Shown here: positions 41,474 to 51,263 of the stretch, one piece after another
Numbering within the stretch: position 1 is the stretch's first letter
Layout: every line of letters starts with the position of its first letter
Assembly (NCBI RefSeq): GCF_000186865.1
Contig: NW_008705573.1
Coordinates: 1,006,918 to 1,070,917 of the forward strand
Source: Aureococcus anophagefferens
Lineage: Eukaryota; Sar; Pelagophyceae; Pelagomonadales; Pelagomonadaceae
Length of the DNA stretch: 64,000 bases
Direction: 5' to 3'
Position numbers and translations under genes: made by a program
Notes under the pieces: model-generated
Told to the model about the DNA's origin: nothing
The model's input: the letters and a program-made list of their open reading frames with translations, nothing else
Databases searched by the model: none

Positions 41474-43360
41474 TTACTTCCGCCGGGACAGGCTCGGCGA
41501 CGCGGGCGACGCGAGCCAGGACGCGTCGCTCAGGCTCGACGCCGGGCTCGTCGTCCGCGACCGCGCCGTCTCGTGGAGCGTGATCTCGAAGGGGAGCATC
41601 TCCGCGATGAGCTTCGACTCCTCGACCGCGTCCACGAGGGGGCTCCAGAGCGAGCTCCGGATGAAGCGGTCGAAGGAGTCCGTCTCCATGAGGCGCTCGA
41701 GCTCGAAGAGCACGGCCGTGAAGAGGTCGTCGGGCGGCGGCCGCGCGTCGCCGAAGGACCGCTCGTGCTCCTCGAGTCGACTCCGCGCCTCGTCGCGCGC
41801 GCGCGCGGACACGTTGATCTGGAGCGGCGCGCGCACGTCGACGAAGGTGTCGTAGAGGCGGCGCGAGGCCGTCGTCGGGAAGCGCTGCGTGTAGAGGCTC
41901 GACTTGCGCGTCCGCCACGAGACCTCCGGCGGCGCCGAGTCGCGGCGCTCGCAGAGGCTCGGCTGCCCCCAGTCCGCGACGCCGTCGTCGGCGTCGTCGA
42001 GCGCGTCGGCGTCGAGCCGGGGCGAGGCGTCGAGCGACGGCGACCGAGGCGCGGACGCGTCCGTCGGCGCGGGCGCGAGCGTCGGCGAGAGCGGAGTCGC
42101 CGGACATCCTCGCGTCGGCGAGAGAGCTCCCTTTTCCGGCGGCTCGGGCTCGCCCGGCGGCGCGCGCCGCCGGATGGCCTCGTCGGCGTGGAGCTGGGCC
42201 ATGCCGATCTGCCACCAGCGCAGGGCCTGCCAGGCCTTCAAATTTTCCACGGCGAACTCGCGGGCCAGGTGCGCCTCGAACGCCGACAAACCCGCGTCCG
42301 AGCTCAGGAGCTGGCGCATGGTCAGGTCGTCGCCGGGCGTCGCCACCTCGTAGGGCGACATGCGCCGCTTCGACGACGACGGCGAACTCGCCGACGAGCC
42401 CGAGCTCGGCCGCGCGAGGCGCGGCGTCGCGCCGCTTCCCAGCGACGCCGACGCGGACCGGCCCCGGCGGAACTTGCCCACGGCGTCGTGCTGGAGCGCG
42501 TAGGCGCAGGGCGCGACGACCTGGACGCTGTGCGTCAGGAAGCAGCACACAAGGCCCAGGTACCAGCCGTTCGCGCGCGCGCCGTAGGCGCCGTCGCGGC
42601 GGCCGCCGCGCGAGATCGCCAAATCCGCGCCCGCGAAGATGACGCAGAAGAGGGAGCACAGCACGAGCTCGCGCTTGATGCCGTGGGCGTCGTCGTGCTC
42701 CAGCAGGGACCGCGCCATCGCCAAAACGAGGCAGCCGCCGAAGAACAGGGCTTCTAAACCAAGCGCGAGGCGGTGGCCCGCCGCGAGCCCGCAGGGCCGG
42801 CATTTGCTCCAGCCCGCGGCGCCCCGCACGTGCGCGCCCGGCAGCAGCGCAACCACCAGAAGCGCGAAGACCACGGACCCGCCCCAGAGCAGCGCGGAGA
42901 CCGCGAGCGCCCAGCGCCGCGTGAGCCGCTTTTTGAGCTGCAGCAGCTTGCGGATCGTCGCCGCGTCCAGGGGCTCGCTGAGCACGGTGCCCCGCACGGT
43001 CTGGGCCCAGGTGTAGCGGAAGCGGAGCACGATGGCCCGGAGCACGAGCGGCGTCGTGTAGAGCGGGATCGCGACCATCGCGAGGAAGACGTAGAGCCCG
43101 CAGGGGAACCGCCGCCAGCCCACGGCGTCGCGCAGGGCGCTCATCGCGAGGAACACGAGGCCCGCGCACGAACTCAGCACGACGAGGACGTGCGCCCGCG
43201 CCGCCGTCAGCGGGAAGAGGCGCCGCCGCTGGAGCCGCCGGTAGACGGCGATGGACGCGACGACGTAGGCGACGTAGGCGCAGCCCACGACGACGCCGAC
43301 GCGCCGCGCCCGCGCCGGGTGGGCCACGCTGTAGGGCACGTCCGCGACGTCGCAGCCCAT
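41474..43360 (-). CDS. seven-transmembrane RGS protein
   Basis: 628 residues. Seven hydrophobic spans lie in the first ~300 residues, e.g. VGVVVGCAYVAYVVASIAVY, VLVVLSSCAGLVFLAMSAL, GLYVFLAMVAIPLYTTPLVL, WALAVSALLWGGSVVFALLV, LEALFFGGCLVLAMA, LCSLFCVIFAGADLA, GLVCCFLTHSVQVVAPCAYA. An RGS domain follows: LLSSDAGLSAFEAHLAREFA, ENLKAWQALRWW, then after a ~110-residue Ser/Pro/Asp insertion RLYDTFVDVRAPLQINVSAR, DDLFTAVLFELERLMETDSFDRFIRS. This is the architecture of plant AtRGS1-like receptors, which speed GTP hydrolysis on G-alpha. The insertion splits the RGS fold between its helical halves. Confidence 0.85.
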   Translation of the reverse strand: MGCDVADVPYSVAHPARARRVGVVVGCAYVAYVVASIAVYRRLQRRRLFPLTAARAHVLVVLSSCAGLVFLAMSALRDAVGWRRFPCGLYVFLAMVAIPLYTTPLVLRAIVLRFRYTWAQTVRGTVLSEPLDAATIRKLLQLKKRLTRRWALAVSALLWGGSVVFALLVVALLPGAHVRGAAGWSKCRPCGLAAGHRLALGLEALFFGGCLVLAMARSLLEHDDAHGIKRELVLCSLFCVIFAGADLAISRGGRRDGAYGARANGWYLGLVCCFLTHSVQVVAPCAYALQHDAVGKFRRGRSASASLGSGATPRLARPSSGSSASSPSSSKRRMSPYEVATPGDDLTMRQLLSSDAGLSAFEAHLAREFAVENLKAWQALRWWQIGMAQLHADEAIRRRAPPGEPEPPEKGALSPTRGCPATPLSPTLAPAPTDASAPRSPSLDASPRLDADALDDADDGVADWGQPSLCERRDSAPPEVSWRTRKSSLYTQRFPTTASRRLYDTFVDVRAPLQINVSARARDEARSRLEEHERSFGDARPPPDDLFTAVLFELERLMETDSFDRFIRSSLWSPLVDAVEESKLIAEMLPFEITLHETARSRTTSPASSLSDASWLASPASPSLSRRK

Positions 43361-43578
43361 TCGATCGTCTCAGGCGGCTTCACGATGGCCCATCGGATGC
43401 GCCGGGGCTGCTTCACGATCGGCTTGCTGAACCCCTTGGGCAGCATGGTCCGCGACGCGTTCGGCTGTACAGCAGATGGGACCACCTAGACACCGATGAG
43501 AGCACCTACGACAGCGACGGTCCCGTCGAATTAGCCCACGACGAGGACGTCTTAGAGGACTTCCGCGAGTGGGAACAA

Positions 43579-44253
43579 ATGCCGTGGATGCCGTGGGAGA
43601 TGGAACAAACCAGGCTGCTCCTCGAAGCGATCTGGAAGAATGACGCGTGGGAGGTGCGTGACCTGGTCGAAGGCCATGGGGCATGTGGCGCCAACCCAAA
43701 TACAGATACGATGATGATGCTGGGGCGACCGAAGCGCTGGCTCTTGCACGAAGCTCGAGACGGCGAAGTTGTCTCCATTCTCGTCGCGAATGGCGCGGAC
43801 GTAGAAAACCGCGGCGAGGGCGGTCGCACGGCGCTGGCCGACGTGATCTTTGAGGGCGCAGGCAAAGAGGACAAGGTGGTGCACGACACCGTCGTCGCTC
43901 TCATCGCCGCGGGCGCCGACGTTCATGCGCGAGACGATTACGGCACGAATCCCATGGATCTTCTTAACCACACGAACATTGCCTTCTCTAGCCGGAGGTT
44001 AAGCCCCCATCGACCTCGATTCTGGCGCCATCAGATACTTGTCGCGCTCCTCCGCGGGGGAGCGCTGGTGGAGAACATGCAGCGGAAATATTTTGACCTC
44101 GTCAGCAAGTTCGGGGACTTTCCACAATTCTGCGCCAATCGCGCGCGCGTCTGGGTCTCCGTCATCACCAAGGGCACCGGCCTGCCGGACGACGAGGCCG
44201 GCGTCGTCGCGTCCTTCGTCTCGCCGAGGGGCGGCTACTTACTTCCGGACTAG
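43579..44253 (+). CDS. ankyrin-repeat protein (5' end uncertain)
   Basis: At least 224 residues from MPWMPWEMEQ. The open frame continues upstream without an ATG through DESTYDSDGPVELAHDEDVL, so a 5' exon is likely. Ankyrin-like units: RLLLEAIWKNDAWEVRDLVE, GEVVSILVANGADVENRGEG, DTVVALIAAGADVHARDDYG, with the A-D-V-x-x-R turns. Codon use is less GC-biased than its neighbours (TTA, GAA, AAA codons). Such ankyrin proteins are abundant in these algae; the target is unknown. Confidence 0.6.
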   Translation: MPWMPWEMEQTRLLLEAIWKNDAWEVRDLVEGHGACGANPNTDTMMMLGRPKRWLLHEARDGEVVSILVANGADVENRGEGGRTALADVIFEGAGKEDKVVHDTVVALIAAGADVHARDDYGTNPMDLLNHTNIAFSSRRLSPHRPRFWRHQILVALLRGGALVENMQRKYFDLVSKFGDFPQFCANRARVWVSVITKGTGLPDDEAGVVASFVSPRGGYLLPD

Positions 44254-44438
44254 AATGCGCGTGCTGATCCGACCCGCGTGCGAGGAGAAGATGCGAGGGG
44301 TCTGTTAGGGATGCTGGGGCGGGCGGGTCCGCGTCGTCGGCCCCCGCAAGAGAGGGCCGCGCGCGCGAGCCGCGGGCGGGCGCACCGGAGCGCGCGCGCG
44401 CGCCCGCGACGAGGTTTCGTGCTTGGGGTCTTTGGCGC

Positions 44439-46671
44439 CTAGAGCTGCATGAGGGCCGCGAGGGCGGCCTTGTCGACGGGCCCCGTCTCGCAGGGCGCGC
44501 CGACGCGCCGCCGGGCCTCGCGCGCGAGCGTGATGCACTCCTGGAGGTCGATGGGCACGCCCGCGGACACCGCGAGGCCGTGGAACTCCGTGGCGCCGCC
44601 GAGCGTGGGCGGGCAGACCTCGAAGGCGTCGGAGAGCTTGGTCATGGCGGCGAACTTGTTGACGACGACGAAGAGGTCCGACTTGGGGAAGCGCGGCGCG
44701 CCCTGCGCCTCCATGTAGCGGAGACGAGTACTCGTCGGCCTCGTAGATCGTGAACTTGTGGCCGAGGAACTCGATCTCGTTGCCCACGTGCAGGTCCTCG
44801 GCGCCGTAGTAGGCCGTCACGGGCGCCGGGCCCCAGACCGCGCCCGCGGGCGCGGGCGCGGGCGCGTTCGTCTGCTCGACTTCCGGCTTGCGGACGCGCG
44901 ACCGCGACAGGAAGTTGCCGCCGATGTGGCCGCTGTTGCGCAACGGCGGCTCGCGGATGGCCATGGTGTCGTCGATGAGGTAGTACTGCAGCGTGAAGAT
45001 GCGCTGCTTGTCCTCGTCGCGCGCGTTCGCCATCTTGATCGAGAACCGCATGACGTTGCCGCAGTTCTCGGACTTGGACAGGTCCCGCGTCGGCTTCTTC
45101 GGTCGTATGCTGTAGACGGACCGCAGCGAGTCCTCCTCGGAGCCGAAGCCGTTGAAGGGCGGCACGGGCGTCTGCACGAGGTCGTCGCGGAACCGGCTCG
45201 CGTCGACGGCGATGGGCCGGCCCAACGGCTTCACGGCGTTGTAGTGGTCCACGGTGTAGGGGTCCGCGTCGATCAGCAGCAGGTTGCGGTTGAAGACGAC
45301 GACGGGCTTGCCCAGCACGAGGTCGCGCCAGTGGTAGTACTCCGTCTTCGACGGGCCGGACGGCGACGACGCGAGCGGCCCGCCCGCGACCTTGTCCTGC
45401 TCCTGGGGCAGGGGCAGGCGCCGGCGGCTCAGGAGCTTGGGCACGGGGTCGCGGCCGTTGTTCTTCTCGTGGACCTGCAAAATCTCGATCGTGTCGTCGC
45501 TGAGGAAGTAGTGGAGCTTGAACTTCAAGACGTCGCCGTAGAGCCGCGCGGAGTCGTCCCAGACGCAGTCGAAGCGCAGCACCTTGCGGTCGTGGGCGAG
45601 GAAGCTGCCTAAATCGGCCTGGGACTGGGGCTTGCCGAGCTGGGCCTCCATGAACTGCTTCATCGGGTGCATGCGCCGGTTCCTTTTCACCGTCAGATCC
45701 GCGCCCGTCTCGCGCTGCATCTTCGCCCGCAGCATCTTGTTGTACTCGCCCTCGGGGCAGGGCATGGCCTCCGTCTTCGTCCCGAAGGACGCCGTCGACG
45801 GCTCGCCGTCGACGCCCGTCATCACCGTCGCGGCGTCGAGCGTCGCGTCGGCCGCGTCGATTTGCGGCGACGCCTGGTCCAGGAACTGCTTCGTGAACTC
45901 GTCGCAGTCGTAGATCTTGATGCGCTTCTTGTAGACCTCGAGCTCCGCGCCGACGTAGAGGTCCTCGGCGCTGTAGAACGCGTCGCCGAACCCGGGCTTC
46001 GGGATGCGGTGGCGCCGGATGAACGCGCCCTGGGGGATGCCCGAGTTCTCCTCGGTGGGCTCGACCATCTGCATCGTGTCGTTCTCGAGGTAGTAGTAGA
46101 TGAGGCACTTGCGCACGCGCTGGCGCTCGAGCGTCGACTCGTTGACCTTCTCCTCGTAGTACGCCTTGAAGCATAACACTTTGCGGTCGTACTTGAGGAA
46201 GTTGGGCATTTTGGATTCTTCGCCGTAGGGCAGGTGGTGCGCGCTGTTGAGGCGGTCGCGCTGCTGGGACGTGATGGAGTAGCGGCCGTAGAGGTCGTTG
46301 AAGTCGCCCGCGTCGCGGCCCGCGAACGACGTGGACCGGCTCAGCGCCACGGAGCCCGGGGCCGGCGCCGTGATGGGCCGCAGGGGCACGCCGGACCGCA
46401 CGAGCATGTAGCCGTGCTGCACGCGGAGCGACTGCTTCACCTGTTTGGGCGTCGCGGGCGACGCGCGGAACCCGGGCAGGTTCGGGATCAGCGCCTACGG
46501 AATTAGTTCGGTGACGTCGCCGCGGCGCGCCGCGCGCGTTTTGGTTCGTTTCCCGGAAGCGGTTTTTGGACGCCGGCGGGGCGCCATCTGCTCCTTGGAC
46601 GGGGAGCCCGTCCCGAGCTGCGGCGAGCTCATGGACAGGCCGAGGCTCCGCGCCGGGGACCGCATGGACAT
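44439..46671 (-). CDS. EFHC1: EFHC1/Rib72-like DM10-domain axonemal protein (frame break near 3' end)
   Basis: Exon 1 (46671-46585) encodes MSMRSPARSLGLSMSS...; a 90-bp intron (46495-46584, GC-AG) leads to ALIPNLPGFRASPATPKQ. Three DM10 domains follow: FLKYDRKVLCFKAYYEEKVN...GAFIRRHRIPK...VYKKRIKIYDCDEFT; FLAHDRKVLRFDCVWDDSAR...EIEVFNRNLLLIDADPYT-type; and ENCGNVMRFSIKMANARDED...FLGHKFTIYEADEY. The tail YMEAQGAPRFPKSDLFVVVN...AALAALMQL lies in another frame. The ten bases 44718-44727 contain one base too many; without it the family sequence DEY-x3-YMEAQ is restored. Rib72/EFHC1 proteins are microtubule inner proteins of ciliary doublets. Confidence 0.85.
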
Positions 46672-46910
46672 GGCGCGAGGCTCCGGCGGCCCGCGCGCGG
46701 CGAGACCGTCGCACGAGCGGACCGGGTCAACGGGCGCGCGGGCACGCACGGGCCCAGCGGACCGGCAATGGCCCACGGCGTATAGCGCAGCTCGTCTCGG
46801 AGAGCGCCGATGGGGGGCTGTGTCGGTATCTAACGCGTTGATTTTGATACATGCACGCCAGCGATGCCGTGCACCATTCGCTTCCATTACGAGGCCGCCA
46901 TGACTCAACA

Positions 46911-48496
46911 TCACTCGGACACGGCGACGGGCGCCGGCGCGCGGGCCTCCTCGACGATGCCCCGGAGGAGCGCGATCTTCGGCGCGTCCTCGTCGCGGTC
47001 GTACATGAGCGCGAGGTTGCCGAGGTACTTCTCCACGACGGCGACGAGCGCGGCGCGCTCCGGCGTGGGCTTCGGGTCGTCGAGGAAGTGGGCCGCGCCG
47101 GCCACGAGCTCCGACGCCTCGTAGACCGCCGGGTGCGGCGACGGGTCGGCGACGCCGCCGTCGAGCGAGCCCGCGGCGAGGCACTCCTGCTTGCGGACCA
47201 TGGCGAGCGTCGCGGTGATCCAGTCGCGCGTCAGCTCGCCGCGCGGCTCGCACTTGCGCAGCGGGATGCCCTTGCCGTCGTAGCACGCCTTCGCGTGGGC
47301 CAGGTTCATGGACGCGTTCGCGAGGATCGCCGTGGCGCGGAACGCGAGGTAGTGGGACGGGCTCAGCTCCTGGCCCGCGCGCCACCTGGGCGGGAAAAGG
47401 GCGCGAACTTCCCAACTTCAAAGGCTCCTCTCTCGGCCAGTTTCCACTCGTATCGGCTGGTTTTTGGACGAGCGATCATCTCTCGGAACGGTCTCGAAGC
47501 GCGGATGCTTTTTCCGGAAAGCGCGCGCGCGGCACACGCACGTTGAAGCGACGTTGAATCACCCCTGTTCCGCCCCGCGCGCCACGCGAACTCGTCGACG
47601 GCGCGCCGCGTCGCCGCGGCGTCCGGCGCGGACGACACGGGCGGCTGGCCGATGGCGAAGCGCTCCTCGAGGTGCCGCAGCGCCGCGTGGGCGTCGTCGC
47701 GCAGCCCCTCGAGCTCCGCGGCGAGGCGCTCCTCCGTCGGCGCGGCGTCGAAGGGCCCGCAGCGCGCGCACTCCCAGAACGTCGCCGCGCGCGGCGCGTC
47801 CGTCTGCGGCTCCGCGAGGGTGACGACCGCGGAGCAGCCGGGGCACCGCGCGGCCCGGAGCGGGTCCGGCGCGACGCAGCGCTCGCAGCGGCAGAAGAAG
47901 TCGAAGCGCGACCGGAGCCGCTCGCGGCGGTCGCGCGTCGTCAGCCACCAGGGCGTCCCCGTGTAGCAGAACGACACGTGCTGCCCCGCCGCGATGGGGC
48001 GCACGCACGTGTAGTCCAGCGACCCGTCGGCGTGGCTCCGGAAGCGGCAGTTCGGCCGGCAGTCGTGGCAGCAGAGCGACGCGTCGACGTACAGCGCCGC
48101 GCGGCGCTCGACGCCCGGCGCGCCGCCGGCGACGCGGCTGTAGTTGTGGCTGTTGCAGTCCGCCAGGAGGATCAACGCCAGAATCTCGTCGCGCCCGAGC
48201 GCGCCGAACTCCTTGGTCCGCGCGAGCTCGAGCGCCTTTTCGCGCCGGACCTCGAGCATCGCGGACGTCCGGTCGAGCGCGGGGTGGTACATGCCGAGGA
48301 TGCGTTTTTGTGTTGCCTTGTCGCATCTCTGGAAGGCGCGCAGCAGGAAGGGGTAGCCCCTGTCCGGCGGGTCGTCCCAGACGAGCACGGGCGTGTCGCT
48401 CACGATGACCTCGCCGGGCGCGAAGGGCCGCGTCGCGACGATCGTGCGCCCCATGAGGGCGTCGTGCTTCACGGTGACGCCCTCGTGCAGGCCCAT
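46911..48496 (-). CDS. SET-domain protein (SMYD-like, without MYND finger)
   Basis: Exons 48496-47586 and 47385-46911 give 461 residues. The SET region runs from TVKHDALMGRTIVATRPFAP and GEVIVSDTPVLVW to ILLADCNSHNYSRV, DASLCCHDCRPNCRF (the NH-type substrate/SAM motif is varied to DCRPNC), IAAGQHVSFCYTGTPWW, and the post-SET zinc cysteines FFCRCERCVAPDP plus CPGCSAVV. The C-terminal helical region (ASMNLAHAKACYDG, HFLDDPKPTPERAALVAVVE) resembles the SMYD TPR-like domain. It probably methylates lysines of cytosolic or nuclear proteins. The intron is an introner that splits DEFA-WRAGQEL. Confidence 0.8.
47386..47577 (-). mobile_element. introner, family 1, in the SET gene
   Basis: 192 bp, sense orientation, perfect duplications GTGGCGCG (gene strand) at 47378-47385 and 47578-47585. 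Intron 47386-47585 is GT-AG. Its internal donor-like site is GTGCGT instead of GTGAGT, and its termini read CGGGGCGGAA and TTCCCGCCCAG. It is slightly more GC-rich than the other copies. Confidence 0.92.
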
Positions 48497-48694
48497 GATG
48501 GGTTTTGTTGTTATCGGCGCGGCGCGGGGAGGTTTTGCGCGGTGCACGGGTGATCGAGGTGCACCTTACTTGATGTCCATTAGCGCAGGCCCAGACGCAG
48601 GACTGCAGTATGCACCTTGAATCATATATTGAACGTTTCCTGAGAAGGTAAATTTGGAGTCCCCAAAGGAAGCCACTTTGAGGCTGCCCGCGCC
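48497..48694. promoter_or_regulatory. 198-bp bidirectional promoter
   Basis: Lies between the SET and histidine-phosphatase start codons; GGCTGCCC at 48682-48689 ends six bases before the plus-strand ATG. The stretch 48598-48655 is relatively A/T-rich. Confidence 0.4.
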
Positions 48695-50113
48695 ATGTCG
48701 GCCTTTCGCGACGGCGACTCCTACGCGCGCGCCGAGGCGCGCGGCCGGTCCGTGCGGCGCGAGGGGTCGCAGCAGCGCGTCGTCACGAACGCGTGCATCC
48801 CCGGCGGCTGCCTGCCGCAGGCCTGCCTCGACCGGTCGGTGATGAACGGCTGCGACGACATGTGCGCCGCCCGGGACGGGCGGCGCGACGGCGGCGGCGG
48901 CGCAACGAGCTCGCCGCGCCAGGCGCGCACGCCGAGCGCCTCCGGGCCCTACGAGGCCTTCGTCGTGCGCATGTTCGACCGGCTGTCGTTCGGGCTGTCG
49001 TTCTCGAGCAGCAGCGACCCGAAGCTGCTCCAGGCCCACGTCGTCTTCCGCCACGCGCAGCGCCTGCCCTGCGAGCCCTTCTTCGCCGACGACGTCGAGT
49101 TCTGGGCGCCCAAGGTCGTCGGCGTCGAGGACTGCGAGGGCATCGACGTCCAGTCGGCTTTACTCAACGCGGGCGACGGCGACAAGGCCTTCGCGGAGGC
49201 GCCGGGCGCCTGGCGGAAGCAGATGCTCTCCATCGACGGCTGGAACGCGGCGCTGAATTTCGGGCGCAAGCTCCGCAAGAAGTACTGCGGCCTCCTCGGC
49301 GACGCGCCGGAGACGGGTTTGGTCGACGCGCGCGCGACGGACACGATCCGCACGCAGCTGTCGACGCAGGGCGTGCTCGAGGGCCTCTGCCCGGGCAAGG
49401 GCATGGCGAAGAAGGTCTACTCGGCGACGACCTGGGCCCCCTTCGGGGGGCACCGGCCCTTCGACAAGCTCATGATCTCGCCGGGCCCCTTCGCGCGGCG
49501 CCTCATGGCGTCCATCAAGGTCCACGGCGACATCCGGGACGTGCTCGAGGGCCAGGCGGATTTGGAGCACAACGAGCGCTTCCTGCGCGAGTCGCTCAAG
49601 GTCGTCCACGCGGACGCGCCGCTCAACTTCGACCCGGAGACCGCGTCCATCTTTTTGCTGGGCGACTCGCTGAACCAGCGCCGCATGCACGGCGGGCCGT
49701 TGCCGCCGGGCATCTCGGCGCCCCTGGCCTTCTCCCTCGAGTCCTACTTCGAGGACGCGTTCGACCGCTGCGTGAGCGACCGGAACTGCGCGTTGGAGGC
49801 GCACGGGCCCATCGTCAAGGAGATCTTCTCGACGATGAAGTACGACACGACGGGCCGCAAACTCTTCCTCTACGGGGCCCACGACCTGACGATCTTGAGC
49901 TGCCTCCGCGTGCTCTGCGTGTTCCCCAAGCCCTACCCGGAGACGCTCATGTCGCTCATCCTCGAGACCTACGAGTGGTACGGCGCGACCTACCTCCGCG
50001 TCCAGTACGCGGGCAAGGACGCGAAGATCCCCTGCGTCAAGTACGAGACGACGCCCAAGGGCATCGAGATGTGCCTCCTCGCGGACGTCGAGGCGCTCGT
50101 CTTCCGCGACTGA
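48695..50113 (+). CDS. histidine acid phosphatase family protein
   Basis: 472 residues. The branch-2 histidine-phosphatase signature appears as HVVFRHAQRLPCEPF (normally RHGxRxP; here Gly is Ala) and the second catalytic pair as LYGAHDLTILSCL. MLSIDGWNAALNFGRKLRKK, VDARATDTIRTQLSTQGVLE and PFARRLMASIKVHGDIRDVL fit between them. A ~90-residue low-complexity leader has no clear signal peptide, which argues for a cytosolic enzyme such as an inositol-polyphosphate or lysophosphatidate phosphatase. The R, H and D residues are kept; the Gly-to-Ala change may alter but need not abolish activity. Confidence 0.75.
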   Translation: MSAFRDGDSYARAEARGRSVRREGSQQRVVTNACIPGGCLPQACLDRSVMNGCDDMCAARDGRRDGGGGATSSPRQARTPSASGPYEAFVVRMFDRLSFGLSFSSSSDPKLLQAHVVFRHAQRLPCEPFFADDVEFWAPKVVGVEDCEGIDVQSALLNAGDGDKAFAEAPGAWRKQMLSIDGWNAALNFGRKLRKKYCGLLGDAPETGLVDARATDTIRTQLSTQGVLEGLCPGKGMAKKVYSATTWAPFGGHRPFDKLMISPGPFARRLMASIKVHGDIRDVLEGQADLEHNERFLRESLKVVHADAPLNFDPETASIFLLGDSLNQRRMHGGPLPPGISAPLAFSLESYFEDAFDRCVSDRNCALEAHGPIVKEIFSTMKYDTTGRKLFLYGAHDLTILSCLRVLCVFPKPYPETLMSLILETYEWYGATYLRVQYAGKDAKIPCVKYETTPKGIEMCLLADVEALVFRD

Positions 50114-50165
50114 CGCCGGCCCACAATTCGCAACGCACGCCCCCAATTCTAAGACGCTTGTTTTT

Positions 50166-50595
50166 TTACACCTTCGCGAGCTGCTCCCGGATGCGGCCGA
50201 ACCCGTCGAGCATGGCGTCGAGGACGCCGGGGCTCATCTCGAACGCCTCCTGGCCTGCGCGCGCGCGGGGGGGTCGCGTCCCGCGCGCGCGGCGTCGGAG
50301 CGCGGGCGCGGGGCGACGCGCGCAGCTCCGGCGCCTCGCCGACGCGCGTCGGCTGCGCCTGGACCTATGGCACGTCGGTTTTGGGGGCGCGCGCGAAGGA
50401 AGCGCGCACCTGGAGGTCGACGACGACGGCGGGGTTCGCGTTGGTCTTCGTCGGCGGCTCGACGCGCCAGGCGACGTCGACGAGCTTCGGGTGCGAGATG
50501 AGGTCGTCGCCCATCGTGTTTCCGAGGCGGATCCGCGTCGGCGCGGGGGTCCGCGGCCTCGGCGCGGCGGCGCAGCCCGTGGAGATGGTGATCAA
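50166..50595 (-). CDS. COMM-domain protein (COMMD9-like, short form)
   Basis: Exons 50595-50410 and 50249-50166, separated by a 160-bp GT-AG intron, give 89 residues. DLISHPKLVDVAWRVEPPTK, VVVDLQ, then EAFEMSPGVLDAMLDGFGRI-REQLAKV is a COMM domain; the last helix is closest to COMMD9. The ~110-residue helical N-terminal domain of most COMMDs is absent because the promoter of the next gene begins at once upstream. A short, COMM-only protein like human COMMD6 is the likely product. COMMDs build the Commander complex for endosomal recycling. Confidence 0.75.
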
Positions 50596-50708
50596 GTTGA
50601 GGCGTTCAACAAAATTGGGTGCACACTCGGGCAGCCTCGACAGGGTGGGACGCTTCGGAAAGGCCGTCGTCGGCCGCCGGCGCGGCCCGGCCTGATCCTT
50701 GTTCCAGG
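50596..50708. promoter_or_regulatory. 113-bp bidirectional promoter
   Basis: Between the COMM-domain gene and the next plus-strand gene; GGGCAGCC at 50629-50636 lies 34 and 73 bases from the two start codons. Confidence 0.4.
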
Positions 50709-51146
50709 ATGAGCGCGAACCTCGCGTGGAACCAGACCAACAACTTCCAGGCCTACTACGGCGAGACGCCGACGCACCCGTCCTGGTTCAAGGAGATCCC
50801 CTTCGTCGCCCCCGACGACCTCACCAAGGCCATGAAGCGCACGATCCGCATCGGCTACGAGCACGTCGCGCCGCAAATGTACACGAGCGAGAAGCAGCGC
50901 CTCGCGGGCGGCTGGAAGGCCATGGAGGAGGAGCTCGCCCACGCGGAGTCCATCGACCAGGCCGGCCGCTACGAGATGCCGTCGTGGGACCAGTGGAAGG
51001 TCGAGTTCTGCAACTGGTGGGAGGTGCGCAAGCCGGGCCAGAAGCGCCTCGCGGAGATGATGGCCGTGTGGAACCCGGACCCCTACGGCGAGGCCGAGGC
51101 CGAGGCGAACAACTGGTACAAGGGCCTCCGCAAGTGGGCCGCGTGA
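50709..51146 (+). CDS. hypothetical tryptophan-rich small protein
   Basis: 145 residues from MSANLAWNQTNNFQAYYGET, single exon; the frame is open 30 codons further upstream, but those residues lack conserved character. It is rich in Trp and Glu (SWFKEIPFVAPDDL, MPSWDQWKVEFCNWWEVRKP, WYKGLRKWAA), helical and soluble. Codon use and composition mark it as real. The acidic Trp pattern is reminiscent of small mitochondrial or ciliary proteins, but no family is recognised. Confidence 0.6.
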   Translation: MSANLAWNQTNNFQAYYGETPTHPSWFKEIPFVAPDDLTKAMKRTIRIGYEHVAPQMYTSEKQRLAGGWKAMEEELAHAESIDQAGRYEMPSWDQWKVEFCNWWEVRKPGQKRLAEMMAVWNPDPYGEAEAEANNWYKGLRKWAA

Positions 51147-51263
51147 GAATTTTCGGCGTAAGCGCTCGAGTGGCGGGGGGGCTAAGCTTGCGAGACACAC
51201 CGGAGCGCCGGCGTGCGACTTAGCGGGGCGGGGGCGGGGGCGGCGCGAAACCAGCCAGCCCCG

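Noticed and set aside
50709..51146. Upstream start at 50619 adding 30 residues
   Set aside because: That leader runs through the promoter spacer and the GGGCAGCC box and has no conserved character; the ATG at 50709 is preferred.
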